Notes under the pieces: generated by a model | What the model was told of the DNA's origin: nothing | Database searches by the model: none | The model's input: the letters and a program-made list of their open reading frames with translations, nothing else | From: Ornithoclostridium sp944380285 | Lineage (GTDB): Bacteria; Bacillota; Clostridia; Christensenellales; UBA3700 | DNA: 64,000 nucleotides | Assembly: GCA_963931165.1 (NCBI GenBank) | Contig: OZ006985.1 | Span: 434,001 to 498,000, forward strand | Reading direction: 5' to 3' | Made by a program: the position numbers and the translations under genes | Shown: positions 33,808-43,700 of the stretch, in pieces | How the letters are laid out: each line of letters starts with the position of its first letter | How positions within the stretch are numbered: position 1 is the first letter of the stretch

Positions 33808-35231
33808 CACTCCACCCTCCCGGTCACGATCTCGGACCCTTTGCCGTTCTTGGTGACTTCGGCGATGTCGCATCCCAGCTTTTCAGCCAAGATCTCCATC
33901 ACTCGCGGCGAACAGAATCCGCCTTGGCATCTGCCCATACCGGCGCGCGTGCGCCGCTTGATGCCGTCCATATCTCTCGCGCCGAGCGGCCTTTCGATCG
34001 CGTCGACGATCTCGCCCTCGGTCACCGTCTCGCAACGGCAGACGATCTTGCCGTAACGCGGATCCCTTGCGATCAAAGCCGCGCGCTCGTCGTCCGTCAT
34101 CTTTGCAAACGACGGCGGAGCCTGCCTCTTTGCAACGAAGTCGTCGCGCCTTTTCAATTTGTACGCCCCTGCGATCTCTTCCGCGACCGCGACCGCGATC
34201 GCCGGCGACGCGGTCAAACCCGGACTTTCGATGCCGACGACATTGTAGAAGCCCTCGCACGGCGCAAAGCCGATCTCGAAGTCGCCCGTCGTCAAGTGCG
34301 CGCGAAGCCCGGTGAATTGGGTGATCACCGACCGCTTTGACAGCGACGGCACCGTCTTGCATGCCTTTTCGTACGCCTCTTGCAATCCCTCGGCGGTGGT
34401 ATCGGTGCAGTCTTTGTCGTCAACGTCTACCGCGGTCGGGCCGAGCATGACGTTGCCCGCGGCGGTCGGCACGACGAGGATGCCCTTGCCCATCTTGGTC
34501 GGCAATTGGAACAGCGTCGCCTCTGCGACGAAGCTCGCCGCCTTGTCGAGCAGCATATATTCGCCCTTTCGAGCGACGATCTTGAGTTTTTCGGGATTGA
34601 TGAAATTGTTGACGTCGTCGCCGTGAACGCCGGCGCAATTGACGACGAGATCCGCCGAATAGGCAGTGCCGTCCGTGCAATCGACGATGGTCTTGTCGCC
34701 CTCGCGGCGCACGCCGCACACCGTCTTTTCAAACAAAAATTGCGCGCCGTTGACGCAGGCGTTTTCGGCATACGCGATCGTCATTCCGTAAGGACTGACG
34801 ATGCCCGAGGTCGGCGCCCACAGCCCTGCCGTGACCTCTTGCGAAACATACTTTTCCTTTTCGCGAATTTGCGTGCCCGTGTGGATCTCGAGCTGTTTTA
34901 CGCCGTTTTCGACGCCCTGTTCGAGCAGCTTTTGAAGCACCGGCTCGTCCGCCTTGTCAAAACACAAAACGTATGCGCCGTTGCGCTTGAACGCAAAGCC
35001 CAGCTCCTTGGCGAGCGCGTCGAACATCGCGTTGCCGGCGACGTTGTATTTGGCTTTGAGCGAACCGGGTTTGGCGTCGAATCCGGCATGGACGACGCCC
35101 GAATTGGCTTTGCTCGTCCCGCACGCCACGTCGTTCTCTTTTTCGAGCACGGTGACCTTGACGTCGTAACGACGGAGCTCTCTTGCGACGGCGCAGCCGA
35201 TCACGCCCGCGCCGATGATGACGATCTCCAT
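33807..35231 (-). CDS. FAD-dependent glycerol-3-phosphate dehydrogenase (GlpA-like) with BFD-type [2Fe-2S] domain
   Basis: 474 residues. The DAO-type FAD domain begins IVIIGAGVIGCAVAREL; the C-terminal domain carries VCRCETVTEGE and GMGRCQGGFCSPR, the four Cys of a BFD-like [2Fe-2S] cluster. Together with the next flavoprotein, DUF1667 and GlpK this forms the anaerobic glycerol catabolic operon. GGAGGAAG precedes the ATG. It is first in the operon, directly behind the promoter at 35259-35286. Confidence 0.88.
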   Translation of the reverse strand: MEIVIIGAGVIGCAVARELRRYDVKVTVLEKENDVACGTSKANSGVVHAGFDAKPGSLKAKYNVAGNAMFDALAKELGFAFKRNGAYVLCFDKADEPVLQKLLEQGVENGVKQLEIHTGTQIREKEKYVSQEVTAGLWAPTSGIVSPYGMTIAYAENACVNGAQFLFEKTVCGVRREGDKTIVDCTDGTAYSADLVVNCAGVHGDDVNNFINPEKLKIVARKGEYMLLDKAASFVAEATLFQLPTKMGKGILVVPTAAGNVMLGPTAVDVDDKDCTDTTAEGLQEAYEKACKTVPSLSKRSVITQFTGLRAHLTTGDFEIGFAPCEGFYNVVGIESPGLTASPAIAVAVAEEIAGAYKLKRRDDFVAKRQAPPSFAKMTDDERAALIARDPRYGKIVCRCETVTEGEIVDAIERPLGARDMDGIKRRTRAGMGRCQGGFCSPRVMEILAEKLGCDIAEVTKNGKGSEIVTGRVE

Positions 35232-35258
35232 AATCTTCCTCCGTATGTGATATTTTGA

Positions 35259-35286
35259 TTATATCATAACTTTGCCGCCATTTCAA
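35259..35286 (-). promoter_or_regulatory. promoter of the glp operon
   Basis: Minus strand TTGAAA (35286-35281), 17-bp spacer to TATAAT (35264-35259). Leader of about 20 nt with GGAGGAAG. Confidence 0.8.
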
Positions 35287-35354
35287 GGGCGCGCGGCATT
35301 TTTCGGCGCTTTCTGTTTGACGACGGCGCGAGGGAGCGCCACGGCTCAAAACGC

Positions 35355-35383
35355 TTGAACATCGCGCGAGCGTGTGATATAAT
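35355..35383 (+). promoter_or_regulatory. promoter of the SH3-like surface protein gene, leaderless
   Basis: TTGAAC (35355-35360), 17 bp, TATAAT (35378-35383), seven bases, ATG at 35391. Confidence 0.75.
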
Positions 35384-35390
35384 ATGACCT

Positions 35391-37166
35391 ATGGCAAGAA
35401 GAACGCATTTCGGAATTTTCGCGATCGCGGTCGCCGTCGTGCTTGCGACGGCGGCAGCGTCGATTTTTTGCGCCGCACCGACCGCAGTCGCGGAGACGAA
35501 CGCGGAGATCAAGATCGCGCCCGACGAGACGAGCCTTTACGCCGCATACGACGGGCATGTCGCCTACACGACCAAGGACGGGGTGCTGCACCTTTCGACG
35601 TTGAGCGGTTCCTACTCTCGTCCCGAGGCGTTTGTGGGCACGGCTTTGAGCGTTGCGATGACCTCTAACAGAATTTTCCTCTTGTCCGATATGAACGGCA
35701 CGAAGACGATCTCGGCGTTTGACTATGTGACAAACGGCATAGGTGCGAAAGAGGACGCGTTTGACGCGTTGGGGATATCCGCTTCGCAATTCTCGGAATT
35801 TTACAATGATTTTGACTCCCTATCCGTATTTGGATCCACGCTCTGTGTCTCCGCCGGCGGATTCGCGCTCGAAGGGGGTGCTTTTGCCGTCAATTTTGCG
35901 TTGCTCGCTCTTGACGGCTCGTCTTCGTCCGCGATGACCACTTTGACTTCGGTCGGCGCGATCGATGACGTTGCCGCGCTTTCGGACAAACAACTCTACT
36001 TCGTCACGGCGACCGCGCTCTATCTCTTCAACGGCAGTCATCTCGCCGCAAGTACGCAAATCGCCGCCGACAGAACCTGGCTCTCGGTCGCAGCTCTTGA
36101 CGGCAAAATCTATGCCTCCGCGGCGGACGGCATCTACCGCGTCGACGGCACGGCAGTCGTCAAGATCTCCGATGTGGTCGCGGACGGCGACATCCGCCCC
36201 TATTCCGAGGGCGGCACTTCCTATCTGCTCGTTCAAAACCGCGCCGAAAACTCGGTCGTTCAATACTCGATCGACGGCGATGGACTCAAATATTACAGCG
36301 TGTTCGACAATGTCGTCTACGTCGCTCCGTCCGAATATCCGATCATGACAGTCGGCAAGGCTTCCGCTGCGACGCAGGGCTACTTCTCGCCCAAGAATCT
36401 CAAACCCGTCGCATCTCTCGGCGAGGGCGACAATGTGCTGGTGCTCGCCGAAGTGCCTGCCGAAGACGGCTCGGCAGAAGGCTATTACTACATCCGCACG
36501 TCGGCGGACGCGGACGGCGAGATGTGCTACGTCCGCAAGTCGGCGCTGACCTTGCTCGAACGCGGCGAGGGCTGGAAGCACGGCACCTATGCCGCCTCCA
36601 CTCACGGAGGTTTGAGGGTGTTGCAATACCCGTTCGACGGCGCGGCGGTGGTCGCGACGGTGGGTCCCAAGGACGCGCTGGTCGTGTCGGGCGACATAGG
36701 CAGATCCGCCGAGGGGTGGAATTGGGTCAAAGTGAGCTTGATGACCGCGGACGGAACGGTCGTCGACGGCTATACCACCGAGGAGGATCTCGGTCCGTAC
36801 GGACCGTACGAACTGCCCTCTTTCGGCGTCGACGCGATCGTCAACGCGGACAAGCTGGGCGAGACGGTGAACGTCTATTCGCTGCCCGAAGAGCGCGACG
36901 AACTCGTCATCGACACTTTGACGGACGGCGAGGTGGTGCGGCTGGCGGCAGATGGTCTCAACGTCGACGAAGAATGGACTTTGATCGGCTACGAGACCGA
37001 GGACGGCACCGCAATGAGCGGCTATGTCAAGACCGCGTATCTGTCCGAGGGCGGCTTGACGACGTTGCAGATCACGTTGATCGTCGTCGCGTGCATAGTC
37101 GCGGTGTTGACGGTCGCGATCGTGATCATCATTGCCAAAAAACGCAAACGCGAACGCTACGAATAA
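35391..37166 (+). CDS. membrane-anchored surface protein with SH3-like repeats
   Basis: 591 residues. An N-terminal signal (residues 8-35), a large exported beta-rich region, then one C-terminal membrane helix (LQITLIVVACIVAVLTVAIV) with a KKRKRER stop-transfer tail. The centre (about 65-300) has repeating propeller-like units such as DGKIYASAADGIYRVDG. The part from about 320 contains segments that resemble bacterial SH3 or SH3b domains (SLGEGDNVLVLAEVP...YYYIRTS, LRVLQYPFDGAAVVATVG, WNWVKVSL). A cell-wall binding role is likely. The gap to leuC is 16 bp, so leuCDB may be transcribed from this promoter. Confidence 0.65.
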   Translation: MARRTHFGIFAIAVAVVLATAAASIFCAAPTAVAETNAEIKIAPDETSLYAAYDGHVAYTTKDGVLHLSTLSGSYSRPEAFVGTALSVAMTSNRIFLLSDMNGTKTISAFDYVTNGIGAKEDAFDALGISASQFSEFYNDFDSLSVFGSTLCVSAGGFALEGGAFAVNFALLALDGSSSSAMTTLTSVGAIDDVAALSDKQLYFVTATALYLFNGSHLAASTQIAADRTWLSVAALDGKIYASAADGIYRVDGTAVVKISDVVADGDIRPYSEGGTSYLLVQNRAENSVVQYSIDGDGLKYYSVFDNVVYVAPSEYPIMTVGKASAATQGYFSPKNLKPVASLGEGDNVLVLAEVPAEDGSAEGYYYIRTSADADGEMCYVRKSALTLLERGEGWKHGTYAASTHGGLRVLQYPFDGAAVVATVGPKDALVVSGDIGRSAEGWNWVKVSLMTADGTVVDGYTTEEDLGPYGPYELPSFGVDAIVNADKLGETVNVYSLPEERDELVIDTLTDGEVVRLAADGLNVDEEWTLIGYETEDGTAMSGYVKTAYLSEGGLTTLQITLIVVACIVAVLTVAIVIIIAKKRKRERYE

Positions 37167-37182
37167 TTTTCGGGAGATATAT

Positions 37183-38460
37183 ATGAAAGCTACTTACACA
37201 CAGCAGATCCTCGCGCGCAAGCTGGGGATCGATCCGTGCGACCCGTCGCTTGCCGGGGGCAATCTCGTGTTGGTCAACGCGGACGTCGCGCTGTCCAACG
37301 ACGTGACCGCGCCCGTCGCGATCGACGTGTTCCAAAAGAGCGGCTGCGGGCTTTGCGACAAGTGCAAGGTCACGTTCGTATTGGACCACTTCACCCCCAA
37401 CCGCGACATCAAGTCGGCGCAGCAATGCAAGATCGTGCGCGATTTCGCGCGCGCCAACAACGTCGAGAACTTCTATGACGTCGGCGAAATGGGCATCGAG
37501 CACGCGCTCTTGCCCGAAAAGGGCATCGCCCTCCCATGGACGGTGGTCATCGGCGCGGACAGCCACACCTGCACCTACGGCGCGCTGGGCGCGTTCTCGA
37601 CGGGCGTGGGCAGCACCGACATCGCCGGCATAATGATGAGCGGCAAGATCTGGCTCAAAGTGCCGACCGCGATCAAGTTCAACTTGCACGGCAAGCTGCG
37701 CAAGGGCGTCGTCGGCAAGGATCTGATCCTGTACATCATCGGCATGATCGGCGTAGACGGCGCGCTCTACAAGTCGATAGAGTTCGGCGGCGAGGGCGTG
37801 GACAGCCTGAGCATGGACGACCGCTTCACCGTCTGCAACATGGCGATCGAGTGCGGCGCAAAGAACGGCGTCTTCCCCGTCGACGAAAAGACGGACGAAT
37901 ACACTCTCGAAAGCTGCGGCAAGACGTTCGACCGCTTTGCCGCCGCTGACGACGACGCATACGAGCGCGTGATCGACATCGATCTTTCGTCGATCCGTCC
38001 CGTCGTCGCGAAGCCGCATTTGCCGTCCAACACCGCGTTTGTCGACGAGGTCAAAGAAGAGATCAAGATCGATCAAGTCGTGATCGGCAGCTGCACCAAC
38101 GGCAGATTGAGCGACCTCAAACAGGCGGCGGAAGTGCTCGAAGGCAAGCACGTCTCCCCCGACGTGCGCACGATCGTCATTCCGGCGACCAACAAGATCT
38201 ATTTGCAGGCGCTCAAAGCGGGCTACATCGAGACGTTCATCAAGGGCGGCGCGATCGTGTCCACGCCGACTTGCGGCCCCTGCCTCGGCGGACATATGGG
38301 CATTCTCGCGAGCGGCGAGGTCGCGGTGACGACGACCAACCGCAACTTCATCGGCAGGATGGGCGCGAAGGACAGCTACATCTATCTCGCCTCTCCGGCG
38401 ACCGCGATGGCAAGCGCGATCGCAGGCAAACTCGCCTCGGCAGGCGTCAAGGAGGACTGA
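37183..38460 (+). CDS. leuC: 3-isopropylmalate dehydratase large subunit
   Basis: 425 residues of the aconitase superfamily. The [4Fe-4S] cysteines are in VIGSCTNGR and PTCGPCLGG; GADSHTCTYGALGAF is also typical. It isomerises 2- to 3-isopropylmalate in leucine synthesis with LeuD. The start is the ATG with CGGGAG upstream. leuD follows after one base. Confidence 0.95.
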   Translation: MKATYTQQILARKLGIDPCDPSLAGGNLVLVNADVALSNDVTAPVAIDVFQKSGCGLCDKCKVTFVLDHFTPNRDIKSAQQCKIVRDFARANNVENFYDVGEMGIEHALLPEKGIALPWTVVIGADSHTCTYGALGAFSTGVGSTDIAGIMMSGKIWLKVPTAIKFNLHGKLRKGVVGKDLILYIIGMIGVDGALYKSIEFGGEGVDSLSMDDRFTVCNMAIECGAKNGVFPVDEKTDEYTLESCGKTFDRFAAADDDAYERVIDIDLSSIRPVVAKPHLPSNTAFVDEVKEEIKIDQVVIGSCTNGRLSDLKQAAEVLEGKHVSPDVRTIVIPATNKIYLQALKAGYIETFIKGGAIVSTPTCGPCLGGHMGILASGEVAVTTTNRNFIGRMGAKDSYIYLASPATAMASAIAGKLASAGVKED

Positions 38461-38461
38461 T

Positions 38462-38950
38462 ATGCTTCAAGGAAAAGTTTTCAAATTCGGCGACGACATC
38501 GACACCGACATCATCGTGCCGGCGACCTATCTGTCGACCTTCGACCCCAAAGAGCTCGCCAAGCATTGCATGGAATACACCGACCCCGATTTTTACAAGC
38601 AGGTCAAAGAGGGCGACATCATCGTCGCGGGCAAGAATTTCGGATGCGGCTCGTCGCGTGAGCACGCGCCGATCGCGATCAAGGGCTGCGGCGTATCCAT
38701 CGTGATCGCCAAGTCGTTTGCTCGCATCTTCTACCGCAACGCGCTCAACATCGGGCTTTACATCTTGGAGTGCCCCGAGGCTGCGGACGCGATCTCGCAG
38801 GGCGACGACGTCAAGGTCGACGTCGACACCGGCGTCATCACCGACGTGACGACGGGCAAGACCTTCAAGGCGGCGCCCTTCCCCAAGTTCATCCAGAACA
38901 TCATCGAATGCGGCGGCTTGGTCAACGCGATCAAGGCGGGCAAATTTTGA
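38462..38950 (+). CDS. leuD: 3-isopropylmalate dehydratase small subunit
   Basis: 162 residues with the swivel-domain motif CGSSREHAPIAI and the N-terminal GDDIDTDIIVPATYL. It pairs with LeuC. GGAGG inside the end of leuC serves as ribosome site. The 162-residue length is the short LeuD form common in Clostridia and archaea. Confidence 0.95.
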   Translation: MLQGKVFKFGDDIDTDIIVPATYLSTFDPKELAKHCMEYTDPDFYKQVKEGDIIVAGKNFGCGSSREHAPIAIKGCGVSIVIAKSFARIFYRNALNIGLYILECPEAADAISQGDDVKVDVDTGVITDVTTGKTFKAAPFPKFIQNIIECGGLVNAIKAGKF

Positions 38951-38963
38951 TTTGAGGTAAGAT

Positions 38964-40028
38964 ATGGGTACATACAACATCACCGTCATACCCGGCGACG
39001 GGATCGGTCCCGAGGTCACTTCGAGCGCGGTCCGCGTGCTTGAAGAGGTCGGGGCAAAGTTCGGGCACAAGTTCAACTTCGAATACAGCATTTGCGGCGG
39101 CGCCGCCTACGACAAATACGGTGAGCCGCTCCCCAAGGAGAGCCTCGACAAGTGCCTCAACAGCGACAGCGTGCTGTTGGGCGCGGTCGGAGGGCCTCAA
39201 TACGACTCTCTGCCGTACGAAAAGCGCCCCGAGCGCGCGTTGCTCGGCGTGCGCAAGGCGATGGGGCTTTACGCCAACCTTCGCCCCGCCAAATTGTTCG
39301 ACGCGCTCGCCGACGTCTGCCCTCTCAAACACGCAAAGAACATCGACATGCTCGTTGTGCGCGAGTTGATCGGCGGCATCTACTTCGGCGAAAAAGGCGT
39401 CCGCGAGGGCAAGTACGGCCGTGAAGGCTACGACGTGATGTGCTACGGCGAACTCGAGGTCGAGCGCATTTGCCGCACCGCGTTCGAGCTCGCCCAAAAG
39501 CGCCGCGGCAAGGTGTCCAGCGTCGACAAAGCCAACGTCCTCAAGACCAGCGGCATTTGGCGCAAGGTCGTCCACGACATCCACGAGGACTACCCCGACG
39601 TCCAGCTCGAAGACGTGCTCGTCGACAACATGGCGATGCAGCTCGTCCGCGATCCGTCACAATTCGACGTCATCGTCACCGGCAACTTGTTTGGCGACAT
39701 CCTCTCCGACCTCGCGTCGCAATGCGTCGGCAGCATAGGCATTTTGCCCTCCGCCAGCATCAACGACACGACGCGCGGACTCTACGAGCCCATCCATGGC
39801 TCCGCGCCGACCATCGCCGGCAAGAACATCGCCAACCCCATCGCGACCATCCTCTCTGCGTCGATGATGCTCAAGTATGCGTTCGACCTTTCCGCCGAAG
39901 CCGACGCCGTCGACAAAGCGGTCGAAAAGGCATTGAACGACGGCGCCCGCACCGCCGACCTCGCGCAAGCAGACCTGCCCGTCCTCGGCACCAACGAGAT
40001 GACCGACACAATTTTGCGCAACCTGTAA
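38964..40028 (+). CDS. leuB: 3-isopropylmalate dehydrogenase
   Basis: 354 residues. Motifs: IPGDGIGPEVT at the start, LLGAVGGPQYDSLP, the substrate loop and the NAD and metal site NLFGDILSDLASQCVGSIG. It oxidises and decarboxylates 3-isopropylmalate. It is the last gene of leuCDB; leuA is not in the window. Confidence 0.96.
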   Translation: MGTYNITVIPGDGIGPEVTSSAVRVLEEVGAKFGHKFNFEYSICGGAAYDKYGEPLPKESLDKCLNSDSVLLGAVGGPQYDSLPYEKRPERALLGVRKAMGLYANLRPAKLFDALADVCPLKHAKNIDMLVVRELIGGIYFGEKGVREGKYGREGYDVMCYGELEVERICRTAFELAQKRRGKVSSVDKANVLKTSGIWRKVVHDIHEDYPDVQLEDVLVDNMAMQLVRDPSQFDVIVTGNLFGDILSDLASQCVGSIGILPSASINDTTRGLYEPIHGSAPTIAGKNIANPIATILSASMMLKYAFDLSAEADAVDKAVEKALNDGARTADLAQADLPVLGTNEMTDTILRNL

Positions 40029-40048
40029 TCGATTTTCGAACAACAAAA

Positions 40049-40084
40049 CACCCCACGGAGCCACTGCTCCGTGGGGTGATTTTC
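40049..40084 (+). terminator. terminator of leuCDB
   Basis: CACCCCACGGAG...CTCCGTGGGGTG stem (12 bp) followed by ATTTTC; may also serve the convergent gene at 40106. Confidence 0.85.
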
Positions 40085-40105
40085 TTACTTGAACATTTTC
40101 TTGCG

Positions 40106-40714
40106 TTATCGTTTTTCAGTTTCGCTTTCTTCAATCTCTAAAACGTCACGCAGCTGCTCATAAATCTTTCCATAACTGGTATACAATTTTACCGCCCGTT
40201 CATGATATTCTATTTGTTTTTTTGAATTTATTGTTTTATCACAATTCTTTTGCCCATATTCTCTTATAATGTCAGGATATACTCCTATTAATTCTCTCAT
40301 TTCCGTTTCAAAGCTCACTAGATTATCCATAATACTTTTTGGGAATAACAATGCGTTTCTCGTGTGTATCACTTTTACCATTTCGTCAAACTCGTCTTTT
40401 GCTTTTTTATATTTTTCTAACATTATATTTTGTTGTTTTTTGACATCTGGCAAAGCCCAAAATATTAATGGATATAACATAGCTGCGTTGTTGTAATTAT
40501 AAAATAGCAATAGTTGTGTCTTTGTTGCAGCATCGAATTTTTCGGAATAAACTCGCCTATGTTTTTCCGTCTCTATTTGATTGTAAGCTTCTTGTTTTAA
40601 TAGTTCTTTTGAATTTTGATTGTTTTTATATGCTAAAAACAAATTTGCTACAATTCCTGCAATGTTTATTGTAGCATAAAAAATTGCTATAATCATTTCG
40701 TATACATCACTCAT
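40106..40714 (-). CDS. hypothetical protein with one N-terminal membrane helix
   Basis: 202 residues. A hydrophobic stretch at about 6-29 (MIIAIFYATINIAGIVANLFLAY) anchors a mostly helical, charged cytoplasmic part that could include coiled coil (residues about 30-60 and 160-200). I recognise no family. The base composition is clearly AT-richer than leuB next to it, and the adjacent gene is a restriction system, so it belongs to the accessory region. Its start is only 20 bp after the end of the restriction gene, so it may be the last gene of that operon. Confidence 0.6.
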   Translation of the reverse strand: MSDVYEMIIAIFYATINIAGIVANLFLAYKNNQNSKELLKQEAYNQIETEKHRRVYSEKFDAATKTQLLLFYNYNNAAMLYPLIFWALPDVKKQQNIMLEKYKKAKDEFDEMVKVIHTRNALLFPKSIMDNLVSFETEMRELIGVYPDIIREYGQKNCDKTINSKKQIEYHERAVKLYTSYGKIYEQLRDVLEIEESETEKR

Positions 40715-40733
40715 GGTGCCCTCCGTGCTTGTG

Positions 40734-43700
40734 TTAACTCTTGTATTTTACAATATTTTGCTCGCTTCTAGGTTGGAAGTTCTTTTCAACAAATTCGGCT
40801 ATGTCTTTTTCAATGCCATATTTATTGAATAAGCATGCGTCCAATTCGGAAATCGGTTTAGCCCACCATCCTTCGCTGTAATCTTGTATCGGTACTGCAT
40901 CCCACGCTGTAGTGCTATGTTGCGAAACCTTGTTGACATACAGTAGCGCTCTTGTAAATTTCGTCATTAAATATTTAGCATGCTTTTCTGCTTTATCATA
41001 CGTCTCAAAACAACCTGATTCTATATATGTTTCAGTGCATGCCTCGTTTGGTCCGGCTATTATTATATCAGAGAACGCGCCCCCCAAATATTTCTTTTCC
41101 GACATGTTTCCCCAAGCATATGGAACAAACACCTTAAACCACTTAAAAGCCTCTGTCTTTTTGGGAAAAGGATATTTGTCTGGTACATACATAATGTTTC
41201 CCGATTTAATCCACACACGCACATCATCTTCCTTTTCTTTGCTTACTTGCAATTCCGGCAGTCCGTACTTTTCGTGTTTCCCCACCACATCCGTACATAA
41301 CCCATATGGTTTACGTGTGGACGTTATAGTCGATATGCTTTTGAAATCGCTTGCCTTGGCTACTTTATTTGCAAGGCGAATTATCTCGTCAGGCTTTAAC
41401 GCATCTTGCTTGATTGTAAGATTGATTACTTTCTCTTCCCTGCCATTTGTCAAAATCTTCTGCTTTCCTTCAAGCCCATTGTTATAATCTTTTTCCCACA
41501 ACACCATATTTACCCATTCCGCACCCGATATCCCTGGAAAAATGTTTTGATAGTTATCGATAAAATGAATTTGAGGATCGCATTTTACGTCTTTGTTGTT
41601 CATTTTTGACAAGTTATTGGCCTTTTTGGAAGCTTGCCATCCCGTCGGAAAAATGAGACTCGAATACTTTGCCAATTCTCTTGACAACAAGTAAAAATAC
41701 GGGTAAATTTGCTGATGGTTTGTCCCTTGATACGGCGGATTGCCTACAACTGCGTCGAATTTCATTGTTCCGTTCTCCTTGTTCCAAAAACTTCCTCTGG
41801 TCACTTTTTTCTTGAATTGCTCTTGCTTTTCTTTCAATTGCATGATGATGTCGTCAAACGCATGCGCATTGATCTTGTCTTTGCGATAGCCCATAAGGGT
41901 ACGTTGGGTGATCATCTTCGCCATCTCTGTCTTGCAAAGGACAAAAACGTTGTTTTGTACGACATCTTTCCAAACTTCTTCGGCTGTTTTGTCGTTTCGC
42001 TTGTCTGCGTCAATTTTGTCCATCTTCGCTCTGAAAAGACTGTATGCCACATAGAGCGGATAGAGCCCCGTCTTTGAGTTGATCTCCAAAATTTTTGCGT
42101 CGGGATTCGCCAATGTGTCCGCCGTAACTGTGCCGCGATTCACAAATACCGGATCTTCGATGGTGTCATCAAAGCTTTCGTTAAAGAAATTGTACCCTCC
42201 GAGACACTCGCTCATATGCATATTCACGACGCGCCACGGCGTGAGGACGGTCTCCTTGTCCGGGTTCTTGAACAAAGAGAATATCTCCGCGATTCGCTTT
42301 ACCCTTTCCGTCGGCGGCAGCTCGTCTGCTTCGGACGCCATTTGACGTATACGCAACCCTGCCGACACGAACACGTCTTGGTCGTAGTATTTGACGAAGT
42401 TTTTGTACATCTCCTTCGTCACGCCCTTTGGCATAAATTCATCCCACGAAGCTTTGTCTATCAGGTCGGGGAACTTCTCTGCCGTGATATTTTCTTTGAT
42501 TTTTACATTTGCGCCATAGATCAGCAACGGGATCCTGACCGACAACCCTCTCAAAATCGAGATAAGATTTTTGGTCAGCTCACGCTGCTTCCTTCTCTCA
42601 AGCTGTTCCCGTGTCGGCTCCGTTCGAGGCGGACTTCCGCCGTCATTGCCGCTTTGCGCCTCACTGCCGTCAAGACCTTGACTGTTGATGTCGATTTTGT
42701 CTTTCTTTTTCCCCGCAGTCGTTTTACCGATTTGCGCTTGCAACTCCTTGAACTTTTGCTTGTCCTCATCCGTCAAATTCATGAACACCGATTCTTTGTA
42801 CAGATGCTTGTCGTCAAAACCGCTCTTGACGACCATCTCGGTATACGCCTTCTTGAGCTGACGCATCATGCCGTTGACGTTGTACGGCTTCATCTGCGAT
42901 CCTTCCATCGCAATGACCGGGCAGAATGTCAAGAATTCTTCCACCTTTTCGCGCGTACTCTTTTCGCCGCCACTGTGCTCGAGAGCCTGTGCGATGACCG
43001 TCAACGTCCTGTCCGGAGCGAAGTCGAACACCGAACAATACTCTTTCTTCTTTCCGTTTATGTTTGCCGGGTTTTGCACCCTGAAAATGGTCTGCAAATA
43101 GCTGCTCGCCGCCGTCGTGAATTGACCGGCAAGCATGAACACCGCCGTCCACTCCGGCACGGTCACGCCCATGGTCAACCGTCCGCAAGACAATGTGATT
43201 GTATAGCCGTCGTCCGGGTCCTCTCCTATCGCGTCCCGCACCATCTTCAACGCGCTGCTCCACTCCTGCTCTTCGTCGCCGTCTCCTGCTACATTGACGA
43301 TTTTGAACGCGCCGGAACCAAAGACCGGGTGCTCTTTGAGCAATGCACTGAGCGCCTTCGCCTCTTTCACCCCCGGCACCATCCACAAGGTGTGACGATA
43401 GTATGAACGGTATTCCTCTTTCGAAAACGGATAGTTGCTTTCGCTGTCTTCTTTGGTCAACAAGTTCAAGAATGCCACTACGGCGTCTTTGTGCACAAAC
43501 CCTCCCTTTTCCGCGCCTTCCTGCATGGGCCCGCCGTCCTTTTCGGTGTCGCCTGTCCACGTCCTGAAAAACTCTTTGAACTTGAATGTATTTACATTCT
43601 TTTCCACAAACTCCGGGAAAACGTTGTGCAAATCATATGTAAAGATTTCGAGTTTGGGCATATCCTCATACGGATTGTGATCGCCGAAGTGCAATTGTGC

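Noticed and set aside
37167..37182. T-box or leucine leader before leuC
   Set aside because: The gap is 16 bp; no leader peptide or T-box sequence can be placed.
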